This document shows positions 53,095-62,698 of a stretch of 64,000 nt of DNA, in pieces. The translations under genes and the position numbers were made by a program. The stretch lies in NCBI RefSeq assembly GCF_012932215.1, contig NZ_CP048788.1:3100001-3164000 (forward strand), read 5' to 3'. This DNA is from Roseobacter ponti. Lineage in GTDB: Bacteria > Pseudomonadota > Alphaproteobacteria > Rhodobacterales > Rhodobacteraceae. The notes beneath the pieces were generated by a model. That model worked only from the letters and a program-made list of their open reading frames with translations, made no database searches and was not told the origin of the DNA. The first letter of the stretch is position 1. Each line of letters opens with the position of its first letter.

Positions 53095-53153
53095 AATCGA
53101 ACCACCGACACGAGGATTTTCAATCCACTGCTCTACCCCTGAGCTACCCGGGC
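53079..53153 (-). tRNA. tRNA-Phe (GAA)
   Basis: 75 nt including an encoded CCA. The acceptor stem GCCCGGG pairs with CCCGGGC before A-CCA. D-arm GCTCAGGGGTAGAGC, anticodon loop TTGAAAA (anticodon GAA), and T-loop TTCGATT are all regular. One U-U pair is in the anticodon stem. Its 3' end is the target of the element relic, and integration preserved a complete gene. Confidence 0.96.
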
Positions 53154-53404
53154 ACGGGAACCACTTGCATGGCTGGGTGAGCGCGGTTCTATGGGGTTGA
53201 CGGCCTGCTGTCCAGTGCCTTTTTCGCGCCCCGCAATGCTCTGTTCCGCACCACCCGCCGCAGACCACAGAGGTCGTCAGGTGGCAGCTTTCAGAGGCCG
53301 GCGACAACGATGATAATTTGGGCAATCCCCCGTGCAAACGCAGCCCGGGCAAATGAAATCCGTCAGGTGGTTGTAGCCGGGCAAGGGTCCGGTATGCTCG
53401 CGCT

Positions 53405-54832
53405 ATGGCAGATACAAAAAAGCACTACGATGAAATGTTCCGCGCGGACGGGACAACGCACCCTCCCTATCAGGACTATGAGCAATGGTTCAGCGGCCAG
53501 GATGCGGCGCGCCTCGAGGCGAAATCCGAAGAGGCGGAAGCCTTTTTCCGGCGCACAGGCATCACGTTTAACGTCTATGGCGACGCCGAAGCACAGGAGC
53601 GGCTGATCCCGTTTGATCTGGTGCCGCGCATCCTGTCGAACCGTGAATGGACAAGGCTGTCAAAAGGGATCGACCAGCGGGTGCGCGCCATCAACGCATT
53701 TATCCTCGACATCTATAACCGGCAGGAAATCCTGCGCGCAGGGCGGATCCCGATAGAGCTGATCGCCAACAACGAGGCCTTCCTGCCGCAGATGATGGGC
53801 TTTTCCCCGCCCGGCAATGTCTACACCAATATCGTGGGCACCGACATCGTGCGCACCGGTGAGGACGATTTCTTTGTGCTGGAAGACAATGCGCGAACAC
53901 CCTCAGGCGTCTCCTACATGCTGGAGAACCGCGAGACGATGCTGCAGATGTTTCCCGAGCTTTTCTCCAGAATTAAAGTGCAGCCGGTCAGCGATTACCC
54001 CAAAAACCTCCGGGCATCACTGGCAGCCTGCGCGCCGCCGGCCTGCACCGGCAAACCGACGGTGGCCGTGCTCACGCCTGGCATTCACAATTCAGCCTAT
54101 TTCGAACATTCCTTTCTCGCCGATCAGATGGGTGCGGAGCTGGTGGAAGGGCATGACCTGAGGGTCGTGGACGGGCGCATCGCGATGCGGACCACGCGGG
54201 GCTATAAGGTGATCGACGTACTCTACCGGCGGATTGATGACAACTTTCTCGACCCGCTGAGCTTTAACCCGACGAGTCTTCTGGGCGTGCCGGGTATAAT
54301 GGATGTATACCGCGCGGGCGGTATTACCATCGCAAACGCCCCGGGGGCGGGCATCGCAGACGACAAGGCAATTTATTCCTACATGCCTGAGATCGTTGAG
54401 TTTTATACTGGTGAAAAGGCCCTGCTGCGCAACGTAGAAACCTATCGCTGTGCAGAGCCGGAAATGCTGAAATACGTGCTCGATAATCTCAAGGACCTGG
54501 TGGTCAAAGAGGTGCATGGCTCGGGTGGCTACGGCATGCTCGTCGGCCCGGCAGCCAGCAAAAAGGAACTTGAAGCCTTCCGCGAAAAGCTGATCGCACG
54601 ACCGGGCGCCTATATCGCGCAGCCGACGCTGTCGCTCTCAACGGTGCCCATCTTTGTGGATCAGGGGCTGGCGCCACGGCACGTGGACCTGCGCCCCTAT
54701 GTGCTGGTAAGCCCGAAGGGTGTGGACATCACACCGGGCGGGCTGACACGCGTGGCACTGACCGAAGGATCGCTCGTGGTAAACTCAAGCCAGGGCGGCG
54801 GTACAAAAGATACATGGGTTCTGGAGGACTGA
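53405..54832 (+). CDS. Circularly permuted ATP-grasp protein (type 2)
   Basis: A 475-aa protein of the circularly permuted ATP-grasp family, predicted to form amide or peptide-like bonds using ATP. Recognisable runs are HYDEMFRADGTTHPPYQDY at the N-terminus, DFFVLEDNARTPSGVSYMLE (Asp/Glu/Asn of the ATP site, as read), VLYRRIDDNFLDPL, GIADDKAIYSYMPEIVEFY, VKEVHGSGGYGMLVGP (glycine-rich loop) and VDLRPYVLV. It is the first gene of a four-gene series with alpha-E, transglutaminase and Anbu genes. The peptide product is unknown. Confidence 0.88.
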   Translation: MADTKKHYDEMFRADGTTHPPYQDYEQWFSGQDAARLEAKSEEAEAFFRRTGITFNVYGDAEAQERLIPFDLVPRILSNREWTRLSKGIDQRVRAINAFILDIYNRQEILRAGRIPIELIANNEAFLPQMMGFSPPGNVYTNIVGTDIVRTGEDDFFVLEDNARTPSGVSYMLENRETMLQMFPELFSRIKVQPVSDYPKNLRASLAACAPPACTGKPTVAVLTPGIHNSAYFEHSFLADQMGAELVEGHDLRVVDGRIAMRTTRGYKVIDVLYRRIDDNFLDPLSFNPTSLLGVPGIMDVYRAGGITIANAPGAGIADDKAIYSYMPEIVEFYTGEKALLRNVETYRCAEPEMLKYVLDNLKDLVVKEVHGSGGYGMLVGPAASKKELEAFREKLIARPGAYIAQPTLSLSTVPIFVDQGLAPRHVDLRPYVLVSPKGVDITPGGLTRVALTEGSLVVNSSQGGGTKDTWVLED

Positions 54833-54833
54833 T

Positions 54834-55775
54834 ATGCTCGGCAAAACAGCAGGCGGCCTCTACTGGATGTTCCGGTTCCTGGAACGCAGTGAAAACACCG
54901 CGCGCCTTCTCGAGGCGGGGTTCCGGATGGCGCTCACACGATCGAAAGATACCGAAAGCGAATGGAAATCCGTGGTTGCCACCTCGGGCGCCCAGGCCGG
55001 ATACAGCAAAAAATACGACAGCTTCACCGACCTGCAGGTCATCGACTATCTGCTGCGTGATGAGGATAACCCCTCAAGCGTGATTTCGGTGACAGGTGCG
55101 GCGCGCGACAATGCGCGTCTGGTGCGTACGGCCCTGACCACCGAGGTCTGGGAGGCGGTTAACGATAACTGGATGACGCTGCGCGATCACCTGTCAGAGC
55201 CGGTGACACCGATCGACCTGCCCGCGACGCTGGCGCTGATCCGTAAACAGAGTGCCCTGGTGCGCGGGGCGCTCTACGGCACCATGCTGCGCAATGATAT
55301 CTATGATTTCGCGCGCATCGGCACATTCATCGAACGCGCCGACAACACCGCACGGATCATCGACGTTAAATACTACACGCTGCTGCCGTCTGCCTCGTCG
55401 GTGGGTTCCTCGCTGGACAACGTGCAGTGGGAGATGATCCTGCGGTCGGTCTCGGCGCACAGGTGTTTCCGCTGGCTCGACGAACAGGAGATGACCGCCA
55501 CGGCGATTGCCGAATTCCTGCTCTTTGACAAACGTCTGCCCCGGTCTCTGGCCTTCTGCGTGAAACAGACCACAGAGAACCTCGCCTATCTGGCGGATGA
55601 ATACGACATGCGTCACCGGAGCCATGACATGGCCGACAGAATGCGGCGCCGGCTGAAGTCCGGCACCATCAACGAGGTGTTCGATACCGGCCTGCACGAA
55701 TACATCAGCGGATTCATCCGCGACAACAACACCCTCGCAGCGCAGATCGAAGAAGACTACAGGTTCATTGGCTGA
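54834..55775 (+). CDS. Alpha-E domain protein
   Basis: A 313-aa all-helical protein of the alpha-E (DUF403) family. It begins MLGKTAGGLYWMFRFLERSE; other family runs are AARDNARLVRTALTTEVWE, FIERADNTARIIDVKYY and PRSLAFCVKQTTENL. The Arg/Glu-rich helices are the conserved core. It starts 1 bp after the ATP-grasp stop, so the pair is coupled, as in other genomes. Its biochemical role is unproven. Confidence 0.88.
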   Translation: MLGKTAGGLYWMFRFLERSENTARLLEAGFRMALTRSKDTESEWKSVVATSGAQAGYSKKYDSFTDLQVIDYLLRDEDNPSSVISVTGAARDNARLVRTALTTEVWEAVNDNWMTLRDHLSEPVTPIDLPATLALIRKQSALVRGALYGTMLRNDIYDFARIGTFIERADNTARIIDVKYYTLLPSASSVGSSLDNVQWEMILRSVSAHRCFRWLDEQEMTATAIAEFLLFDKRLPRSLAFCVKQTTENLAYLADEYDMRHRSHDMADRMRRRLKSGTINEVFDTGLHEYISGFIRDNNTLAAQIEEDYRFIG

Positions 55776-55787
55776 AGGAAATTTACC

Positions 55788-56585
55788 ATGCTGCTGACTG
55801 TCAGCCATTCGACACATTACACTTATGACCAGCCTGTGGATTACGGGTTGCAGCAGGTCCGCCTGACCCCGCGCAACTGGGACATGCAGGAGGTACTGAG
55901 CTGGGATCTCACGATTGAAGGCGGAGACATCGAGACGTCCTACCTTGATCACAACGGCACAACCGTGCACCTTGTGTCCGCCGGGCGCGGGTCGGAGGCG
56001 GTTACCATCACAGCCTCAGGTGAAGTGCAGACCATCAATACTGCCGGGGTACTCGGGCCGGTCTATGGCCCCGCGCCGCTGTGGTATTTCTGTACGCAGA
56101 CTGAACTGACAACTCCCGGCGAGGGCATCACCGCCCTTGCCCACGGGCTCAGAGATGCCTCAGACAAACTGAGTGCGCTACATGCGCTTTCGGGTTCGAT
56201 CATCGTCGCGGCACCCTACCAGACAGGCGAAACCTGGTCCACGACCACCGCCGAACAGGCTCTGACCGGTGGTGGCGGCGTGTGTCAGGACCACGCGCAG
56301 ATCTTTGTCTCGGCTGCACGGGCCGCCGGCATTCCTGCGCGTTATGTGAGCGGGTATCTGATGATGGACGACCGGATTGATCAGGATGCCAGCCACGCCT
56401 GGGCCGAGGCCCATGTCGAGGGGCTGGGCTGGGTCGGTTTTGATGTGTCAAACTGTATCAGCCCGGATGAGCGCTACATCCGGCTGGGATCAGGTCTGGA
56501 TTACCGCGATGCGGCCCCGGTCTCGGGTGTCAGACTGGGCGATGCAAAGGAATCGATGATTGTATCACTGCAGGTACAGCAGTAA
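55788..56585 (+). CDS. Transglutaminase-like cysteine peptidase
   Basis: A 265-aa protein with the bacterial N-terminal transglutaminase domain (SHSTHYTYDQPVDYGLQQVR) and a transglutaminase core: Cys in GGGVCQDHAQIFV, His in DASHAWAEAHV and Asp in GFDVSNC. The triad is complete. It has no signal peptide, so it acts in the cytoplasm, probably to cleave or transfer peptide bonds made by the ATP-grasp partner. GGAAA lies before the ATG. Confidence 0.88.
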   Translation: MLLTVSHSTHYTYDQPVDYGLQQVRLTPRNWDMQEVLSWDLTIEGGDIETSYLDHNGTTVHLVSAGRGSEAVTITASGEVQTINTAGVLGPVYGPAPLWYFCTQTELTTPGEGITALAHGLRDASDKLSALHALSGSIIVAAPYQTGETWSTTTAEQALTGGGGVCQDHAQIFVSAARAAGIPARYVSGYLMMDDRIDQDASHAWAEAHVEGLGWVGFDVSNCISPDERYIRLGSGLDYRDAAPVSGVRLGDAKESMIVSLQVQQ

Positions 56586-56624
56586 GGCATATGCTGCAGT
56601 GCAGCCTTCTTACCGGATGATTCC

Positions 56625-57365
56625 ATGACATATTGCGTCGGCCTTCTTCTCGACAACGGGCTGGTTTTCATGTCCGACACCCGCACAAATGCGGGCTTCG
56701 ACAACTTTTCGCGAACCCGCAAAATGTTCAGCTGGGACGTTCCCGGTGAACGCCACATCACGCTGATGACTGCTGGCAACCTCGCGACGACCCAGGCGCT
56801 CGTGAGCCTGATTGAGGAACGTGTCAAAGCCGCCGACGACCGCGATCCGTCGATCCTGCGGGCGCCGTCGATGTTCCAGATCGCCAGGCTTGTCGGCTCC
56901 ACTCTGAAAGAGGTCATCGCCGACAGCGCGCCCATCGGCCCGCGCGGCGATGCCTCGTCTTTTCAGGCAACTGTCATTGTCGGAGGTCAGGTCAAAGGCA
57001 GCCCGCCGACGATGTTCATGATCTATCCGGAAGGCAACTTCATCGAAGTCACGGCCGAGACGCCGTTTTTTCAGATCGGTGAAACCAAATACGGCCGGCC
57101 CATTCTGGTGCGCGCCTATGACAGCCACATGAGTTTCGGGGATGCGGTCAAGCTGTTGCTGGTGTCTTTTGACTCGACCACCGCCTCGAACCTGTCGGTG
57201 GGTCCGCCCTTTGATCTGATGGTCTATAAAAACGATACCTTCATGCCCGAAGTCGAGCTGCGCATTGAAGAGGACGACCCCGTCTATGAGAGCATCTCAA
57301 ACGGCTGGGGAAATGCGCTGCGCACCGCGTTTGAGCAGCTGCCAACCTATGATCTGAAGGCCTGA
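56625..57365 (+). CDS. Anbu-type proteasome homologue (Ntn hydrolase)
   Basis: A 246-aa protein of the proteasome beta-subunit fold (Anbu group). The Met is followed directly by Thr2 (TYCVGLLLDNGLVFMSDTRT), the expected N-terminal nucleophile after Met removal. Asp18-type and Lys33-type residues of the family (SDTRTN; TRKMFSWDV) are in place. Last of the ATP-grasp/alpha-E/transglutaminase/Anbu series. Anbu particles have been described as helical or ring-like oligomers; peptidase activity is uncertain. Confidence 0.88.
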   Translation: MTYCVGLLLDNGLVFMSDTRTNAGFDNFSRTRKMFSWDVPGERHITLMTAGNLATTQALVSLIEERVKAADDRDPSILRAPSMFQIARLVGSTLKEVIADSAPIGPRGDASSFQATVIVGGQVKGSPPTMFMIYPEGNFIEVTAETPFFQIGETKYGRPILVRAYDSHMSFGDAVKLLLVSFDSTTASNLSVGPPFDLMVYKNDTFMPEVELRIEEDDPVYESISNGWGNALRTAFEQLPTYDLKA

Positions 57366-57368
57366 GGC

Positions 57369-57569
57369 CTAGTGCGGCCTGTCCGCACCGGGCTCTTTGC
57401 GCGCAGCCTCGTCAAGTGCCTGTTCAAGGTCATCGAAATCGTCCGGATCACCTGACGGCACGGCATAGCTGCCGTTGAACCAGCGCGCGAGATCCAGATC
57501 CGCACAACGTTTCGAGCAGAAGGGGCGCGTTTCTTTCACGGTCGGTTTGCTGCAGATCGGACAGCTCAT
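57369..57569 (-). CDS. yacG: YacG, zinc-binding DNA gyrase inhibitor family
   Basis: A 66-aa protein with a Cys4 zinc site: CPIC at residues 3-6 and CSKRC at residues 18-22, followed by ADLDLARWFNGSYAVP, the family signature. In E. coli YacG binds GyrB and inhibits gyrase. The start overlaps the RNase gene's stop (ATGA). It converges on the Anbu gene with a 3-bp gap. Confidence 0.9.
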   Translation of the reverse strand: MSCPICSKPTVKETRPFCSKRCADLDLARWFNGSYAVPSGDPDDFDDLEQALDEAARKEPGADRPH

Positions 57570-58588
57570 GCGATCATCTCGCTCAGGGGCAGTCTGGCGC
57601 GTTTGCGCTGAAGTTCGTAGTGTCCCAGAGGTGTCCAGCCAACCAGCGCGGTCTCAACCGTATCGCTGCGGAACGCCTGACGCAATGCGCTCTCAAAGCT
57701 GCGCCGGTCCTTTTTAGGCATCGGTGCAAGGTCCAGCACAACCTGTCCGCCGAGCCCGCGCAGTCTCAGCGCCCGTGGCAGAGCACGCGCGCAGGCCAGA
57801 TTGGCCTTGAGACCGGCGGCAAGCGAAGCGTCATTGCCCGTGTTAACATCCACAGCGACCAGCGCGCGTGTCGGTTCGACATACATCGATGCGCCGGCTT
57901 CGAGAGGCTCGCGGGGGCCGCGCAGCGCATCGATTGCCTCGGCGACGCCCTGCACTTCAAAGCCACCGGGGTCGGTTGATACGTCGGCCGGATCAACCCA
58001 TTCCCGCCAGGCCAGTGCATGCGGTCCGTCGCCTTCCGCCAGGGTCTCCATGCCGGTGCCACCGTCTTCTGCCACTCTGCGGGCAAGCGTTGCCATAGCC
58101 TCAATATCAGCGGCGATCTCATCTTCATCGACCCCTTCACAGGAGGAGCGCAGAATCAACCCGGTTGCGGTACCACCAAGTGTGTCATGGGCAATTTCCA
58201 GCAGCCGGTCGCGCTCGGCTTCATCCCGGATCGACCGGCTGATGTTAAGACCGGGTGCATCGGGCGTGATAATCGCATAGCGGCTTTTGAACAGCAGCTT
58301 CTGCGTCACCGGCAACGCTTTGCCAGGCTCCGCATAGCCGGAGACCTGCACAAGCAGCGACTGACCCGGCGCAAGCCCTCTGACCTGGCGCAGAAACGCC
58401 GGCCCGTCGGGTGTTTTCAGAAACATGCCGCCCTGCCCTTTAACGGGCCGGTCAGCGACAGCGCGATAGACCGTACCTGTGCGCGGCAGATCGGAATCGA
58501 TCAGCAGATCATCCAGTTTACCATCGATCATCAGGGCTGCGGCCTCGCGGCCCTGCCAGTGATCCAGAATGATGCTGCGACCCTTCAT
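57566..58588 (-). CDS. Ribonuclease E/G family protein, short form
   Basis: A 340-aa protein of the RNase E/G family, shorter than E. coli RNase G (about 490). The S1-like N-terminal part is reduced; the DNase-like catalytic core is present, with the catalytic Asp run [19 protein letters not shown] and the second Asp in [12 protein letters not shown] Cys pair for the zinc link is not seen. It is probably an rRNA- or mRNA-processing enzyme, or a paralogue with narrower use. ATG 58588 overlaps the maf stop (ATGA). Confidence 0.85.
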   Translation of the reverse strand: MKGRSIILDHWQGREAAALMIDGKLDDLLIDSDLPRTGTVYRAVADRPVKGQGGMFLKTPDGPAFLRQVRGLAPGQSLLVQVSGYAEPGKALPVTQKLLFKSRYAIITPDAPGLNISRSIRDEAERDRLLEIAHDTLGGTATGLILRSSCEGVDEDEIAADIEAMATLARRVAEDGGTGMETLAEGDGPHALAWREWVDPADVSTDPGGFEVQGVAEAIDALRGPREPLEAGASMYVEPTRALVAVDVNTGNDASLAAGLKANLACARALPRALRLRGLGGQVVLDLAPMPKKDRRSFESALRQAFRSDTVETALVGWTPLGHYELQRKRARLPLSEMIA

Positions 58589-59151
58589 GCCAGCCCTTTC
58601 AGTCCTGCCGCGCGCAGCAGATTTGCAGTTTCCGCCAGCGGCAGTCCGACGATGCCGGTAAATGACCCGCTGATCCACGGGATCAGCATCCCCGCGGGGC
58701 CCTGAATGCCGTATCCACCGGCCTTGCCCTGCCAGTCGTTGCTGGAGATATAGGACCGGATTTCCGGCTCGGAGAGCGTTTTCATACGCACTGTGCTGAC
58801 CACGTCTTTTTCGCGGATCATCTCGCCGCAGCGCACCGCGACCGCTGTGATGACCCGGTGCCTGCGTCCCGAAAGCGCGCGCAGAAAGGCTTCGGCCTCC
58901 GTCGCATCCGCCGGTTTTCCCAGAATGCGACGCCCCAGCGCAACGGTTGTATCCGCACAAAGCACAATGTCATCCGGACCGGAGGGCACGGCTGCCGCTT
59001 TTTCGCGCGCCATACGGGCACAATAGGGTCTCGGCAGTTCTCGCGGATGTGGCTCTTCATCTATGTCCGGTGCACGGATTTCATCCGGCGCAACGCCGAT
59101 CTGCGCCAGCAATTCCTTGCGGCGCGGTGATCCGGAACCGAGAATAAACAA
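58585..59151 (-). CDS. maf: Maf-family nucleotide pyrophosphatase
   Basis: A 188-aa cytoplasmic enzyme that hydrolyses non-canonical nucleoside triphosphates. It begins [18 protein letters not shown], the family signature (S-x-S-PRR). Further runs are [18 protein letters not shown] (catalytic Asp) and [11 protein letters not shown]. It is 3 bp from infA and coupled to the RNase gene. Length is normal for the family. Confidence 0.92.
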   Translation of the reverse strand: MFILGSGSPRRKELLAQIGVAPDEIRAPDIDEEPHPRELPRPYCARMAREKAAAVPSGPDDIVLCADTTVALGRRILGKPADATEAEAFLRALSGRRHRVITAVAVRCGEMIREKDVVSTVRMKTLSEPEIRSYISSNDWQGKAGGYGIQGPAGMLIPWISGSFTGIVGLPLAETANLLRAAGLKGLA

Positions 59152-59154
59152 GGG

Positions 59155-59373
59155 TTACTTGAAGCGGTAGTTGATCCGACCCTTCGTCAGATCATAGGGG
59201 GTCATCTCGACCTGTACCTTGTCGCCGGCGAGAACTCGGATGCGGTTTTTGCGCATTTTACCTGCCGTATGTGCGATAATTTCATGGCCGTTTTCAAGCT
59301 CGACCCTGAATGTCGCATTCGGCAGGAGTTCCTTGACGACACCGGGAAATTCGAGCGTATCTTCCTTGGCCAT
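59155..59373 (-). CDS. infA: Translation initiation factor IF-1
   Basis: A 72-aa single S1/OB-fold protein: [38 protein letters not shown] and [10 protein letters not shown] are near-universal IF-1 runs. It binds the ribosomal A site during initiation. It heads the infA-maf-RNase-yacG series. A perfect 6-bp hairpin (59393-59410) lies in the leader just before the ribosome site and may affect expression. Confidence 0.97.
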   Translation of the reverse strand: MAKEDTLEFPGVVKELLPNATFRVELENGHEIIAHTAGKMRKNRIRVLAGDKVQVEMTPYDLTKGRINYRFK

Positions 59374-59452
59374 GGTTTCTCCTGATTTGCACGTCCGCCT
59401 TGCTGCGGACGCCGCTTAGATGCGCCTGTTTGCAGGGTTTTTCAAGGGGCAT

Positions 59453-60328
59453 TCAGCGCAGGGAGACTTTTTGCGGCGGACCGTCCCTGCCCGGCTGTTC
59501 CGTCCAGTGGGTCCGGTTTAGCACAACCCCATCTGCCCGGACATGGGCGATTTTTTCAGGCTCGACGTCGGCATAGGTCCAGCCGGGGCGACCGATCTCT
59601 CCCACGGCAAGCACACCGTTTGCGGGAAATCCTGTATCCGGTGGTCCGAAAATGCCGCCCGCACCGGTTGTGGTGTCGACCGCATCCGACCAGGGCGCCT
59701 CGCCCACCAGCGACGACATGACCGTGACGCACTGGTTTTCCAGCGCCCGCGCCATCGCACCGATGCGAACGCGCCAGTAGCCGGTCAGCGCCTCGGTACA
59801 GGAAGGCACAAGGATAAGATCGCAGTCCGTCAGCGCACGCCCCAGAAGTGGGAATTCGCAGTCATAACAAATCAGTACGCCGATTTTCCCCAGTGCTGTT
59901 TCAAAGATCTGCAACGGGCCGCCGCCGGTTACATTCCACGGGTCACGCTCAAAGCGCGTCATTATCTGTTTGTCCTGCACTCCGATGCCGCCGCCGGGCG
60001 AAAAGAACCGTGCGCGGTTGACGGGCCGGGTCGGTGTCGCGGCCGGGCCGGAAGCCGCGAGGATATACACCCCGTGCTCTGCGGCCAGTTTTGCGTGCAG
60101 AGCATCCGCATCGGCCAGCCGGTCCGAGACGGCAAAGAGCGAGGCTTCAAGATCGCCGGCCACGTCCCTGCCCGCCAGGGTCGCAAGTTCCATTGCGCCG
60201 TATTCGGGGAAAACCAGCAGCTGCGCGGATTGCGCAACTGCCTCAGCGACCCACGCGGAAATTTTGTCTTCGTACTGCGCCCGGGATGTCAGAAAATCGA
60301 GGGGGTAGGCGGCGGCTGCGATTTTCAT
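59453..60328 (-). CDS. Carbon-nitrogen hydrolase (nitrilase superfamily)
   Basis: A 291-aa cytoplasmic amidase/nitrilase-fold protein. The Glu-Lys-Cys triad is visible: Glu in LVFPEYGAMEL, Lys in GVQDKQIMTRFE and Cys in VLICYDCEFPLLG. A second conserved Glu lies in SCTEALTGYWR. The substrate is likely a small amide; it cannot be told from the sequence. It diverges from the LysR gene with a 143-bp gap. Confidence 0.85.
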   Translation of the reverse strand: MKIAAAAYPLDFLTSRAQYEDKISAWVAEAVAQSAQLLVFPEYGAMELATLAGRDVAGDLEASLFAVSDRLADADALHAKLAAEHGVYILAASGPAATPTRPVNRARFFSPGGGIGVQDKQIMTRFERDPWNVTGGGPLQIFETALGKIGVLICYDCEFPLLGRALTDCDLILVPSCTEALTGYWRVRIGAMARALENQCVTVMSSLVGEAPWSDAVDTTTGAGGIFGPPDTGFPANGVLAVGEIGRPGWTYADVEPEKIAHVRADGVVLNRTHWTEQPGRDGPPQKVSLR

Positions 60329-60471
60329 GGTGTGATTCCTGTATCCCGGTCAGCCGCATCGTTGGAGAAAAACTCTACGCCTGCAAGGCGATTCACCCGG
60401 ATGCAGGCAGCGCGTGCTTGACCTTGAGGGCGCGGAGTTGCAGGACAGGTCGCAGGCGCCGGAGGACAGTG

Positions 60472-61443
60472 ATGAGCACCAAGGGGATTACAATTCGCGG
60501 CCTTGAGGTATTTGAGGCGCTCGCCGCCTCGGGATCCGTGGCCCGTGCCGCAGAGCGCACGGGGCTGAGCCAGCCTTCGGTAAGCCAGCAGCTGCGCAAT
60601 CTTGAGACAGCGCTGGATGTGGAACTGGTCGATCACAGCAGACGGCCGATGCAGCTCACCCCTGCGGGGAAGCTCTTCCGGGCGCGGGTGGAAAATGCGC
60701 TCTCGGAAATACGTGCCGCCCGGAGCGAACTTACGGTGATGGATCTGGCACATGTCACCTCGCTCAGCATTGGTATCATCGACGACTTTGATGACAACAT
60801 AACGCCGCGGCTGGCGACGATCCTCGCAGACAGCCTTACCGGGTGCCGTTTTCGCATGATCACCGCCTCAAGCCACGAGCTTGCCACCCTGATCGCGGAC
60901 AAAGAGCTTCAGCTTGCGATCAGCGCCAGAACCGGCGACATACCGGATGGCATCATCGAATACCCGCTCGCGCGCGACCCGTTCATGATCGTGGCGCCGC
61001 GCGGCCATTCCATTTCAGCAGATAACCCGCCCGCCCCGGACGAGCTGCCGTTTCTGCGCTATGAAAAGCAACAACTGATCAGCGCGCAGATAGAGGCGCA
61101 ACTGGAGCGCACCGGGATCAGCTATCCTGACCGCTTCGAGATCGGAAGCCACCTTGCCCTGATGGCCATGGTTGCGCGCGGCATCGGCTGGACCATCACA
61201 ACGCCGCTGGGATACATGCGCGCGCATCGGTTTCACAGCGAAATACAGCCCGCACCGTTGCCGTTTGAACCCTTCTCACGGCAGATCTCGCTGTTCACCA
61301 CCGATGACTGGGCCGGAACAGTGCCTGATGATATTGCCCGCACAATGCGGCGCCTGCTGAAAAACCAGATGATCGCCCCGGCGCTGTCAGAGCTGCCGTT
61401 TCTGGCGGGCGCGCTTACCATCCTTGGCGGGCATGACGACTGA
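60472..61443 (+). CDS. LysR-family transcription regulator
   Basis: A 323-aa regulator. The N-terminal winged helix (residues 5-65) reads IRGLEVFEALAASGSVARAAERTGLSQPSVSQQLRNLE across two helices; the effector domain starts near residue 95 (SLSIGIIDDFDDNITPRL). ATG 60472 follows GGAGGA. Divergence from the nitrilase gene makes control of that gene likely. Confidence 0.87.
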   Translation: MSTKGITIRGLEVFEALAASGSVARAAERTGLSQPSVSQQLRNLETALDVELVDHSRRPMQLTPAGKLFRARVENALSEIRAARSELTVMDLAHVTSLSIGIIDDFDDNITPRLATILADSLTGCRFRMITASSHELATLIADKELQLAISARTGDIPDGIIEYPLARDPFMIVAPRGHSISADNPPAPDELPFLRYEKQQLISAQIEAQLERTGISYPDRFEIGSHLALMAMVARGIGWTITTPLGYMRAHRFHSEIQPAPLPFEPFSRQISLFTTDDWAGTVPDDIARTMRRLLKNQMIAPALSELPFLAGALTILGGHDD

Positions 61444-61480
61444 TGCCGCGCAGGAGCGCCGGATTTAGGGACATGAACTT

Positions 61481-62173
61481 ATGCAGAAAATAGTCATTCT
61501 TACCGGCGCCGGGATCTCAGCCGAAAGCGGTCTTGGCACGTTTCGTGCCGAAGACGGTCTCTGGGCAGAGCACCGTGTCGAGGACGTCGCCACTCCTGAA
61601 GGGTTTGCGCGCGATCCGCACCTGGTGGTGAATTTCTACAATGCGCGCCGGGAACAGGCAGCCGCCGCAGTCCCGAATGACGGTCACAAAGCACTGGTGA
61701 AACTGGAAGCCGCGTTTCCGGGAGAGGTGGTTCTGATCACCCAGAACGTCGACGATCTGCACGAACGGGCCGGTATGGGGCGTGTCATTCACATGCACGG
61801 CGCTTTGAAATCAGCCCTTTGTGCAGCCTGCGATCACCGCTGGGAAGCGCCGCTGGTTATGGCGCCCGGCGATGCCTGCCCGAAATGCGCGGCTCCTGCG
61901 GCACGGCCTGATATCGTGTGGTTTGGCGAAATGCCTTATGACATGGAGGAAATTTTCGACCATCTGGCGGAGGCCGAGCTTTTTGCCTCAGTCGGGACCT
62001 CCGGGAACGTTTATCCGGCAGCGGGGTTCGTGGCCGAGGCCCGCCGGAACGGAGCGCAGGCGGTGGAGTTCAATCTCGAGCCTTCCGCTGTGGGCAGCCA
62101 GTTCGAAGATATAAGGCTCGGGCCCGCGACAAAGACGCTGCCTGTCTGGGTGGATGAGATCCTCGCCCGCTGA
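61481..62173 (+). CDS. cobB: Sir2-family NAD-dependent protein deacylase (CobB-like)
   Basis: A 230-aa sirtuin that removes acyl groups from lysine using NAD+. Motifs are TGAGISAESGLGTFR, TQNVDDLHERAG, the catalytic His in IHMHGALKS, four zinc Cys (CAACDHRW; CPKCAAP), and GTSGNVYPAAGF. Class III (SIRT5-like) features include Tyr/Arg in ENFYNARRE-type context (VNFYNARRE), suggesting desuccinylase ability. 37 bp after the LysR gene. Confidence 0.9.
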   Translation: MQKIVILTGAGISAESGLGTFRAEDGLWAEHRVEDVATPEGFARDPHLVVNFYNARREQAAAAVPNDGHKALVKLEAAFPGEVVLITQNVDDLHERAGMGRVIHMHGALKSALCAACDHRWEAPLVMAPGDACPKCAAPAARPDIVWFGEMPYDMEEIFDHLAEAELFASVGTSGNVYPAAGFVAEARRNGAQAVEFNLEPSAVGSQFEDIRLGPATKTLPVWVDEILAR

Positions 62174-62205
62174 GTGCGTTGTATCTGAACACCACGCAGA
62201 AACGC

Positions 62206-62231
62206 AAAAACCCCGCCCTTGCCGGACGGGG
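62206..62231 (-). terminator. Rho-independent terminator after rpmB
   Basis: On the leftward strand an 8-bp GC-rich stem (62211-62218 with 62224-62231, one G-T pair) is followed by five T (62210-62206). It lies 26 bp after the rpmB stop. Confidence 0.85.
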
Positions 62232-62256
62232 TTCTGAAACCCGGATTATCAGGCGA

Positions 62257-62556
62257 TCAGCTGAGTACTTCTGCCGTGTCGGAGGATTTGGCAATCGCCT
62301 TTTTGACCTTCAGCGCGCTGGCCGAAAGATCGCCGTCTTTGGCTTTCTCAAGGAACTTGTCCAGACCGCCACGGTGATCCACGGTGCGCAGTGCAGCCGC
62401 CGAGATGCGGAACTTGAACGCGCGGCCCAGTGCTTCGGACTGCAGGGTCACATCGTTCAGGTTCGGCAGAAAGCGACGGCGTGTTTTGTTATTGGCGTGG
62501 CTGACATTGTTGCCAGTCATCGGGCCTTTTCCGGTCAGTTCGCATACGCGCGACAT
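62257..62556 (-). CDS. rpmB: 50S ribosomal protein L28
   Basis: A 99-aa ribosomal protein: [20 protein letters not shown] at the N-terminus, then [20 protein letters not shown]. The alphaproteobacterial C-terminal extension is present. It stands alone with its own terminator. Confidence 0.97.
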   Translation of the reverse strand: MSRVCELTGKGPMTGNNVSHANNKTRRRFLPNLNDVTLQSEALGRAFKFRISAAALRTVDHRGGLDKFLEKAKDGDLSASALKVKKAIAKSSDTAEVLS

Positions 62557-62698
62557 GGTGTCATCCTTTGTTCACTGGTCGTCCCGGCGGTCCGGTCAAC
62601 GACAAAAGGGGGCAGCCCTGAGACCACGCCCCGGAAATTCGTTTGCTGGCTTTAGTGGGAATCGCGCAAAGCGTCAACCCGGAGGCTGTGCGTTTTCA

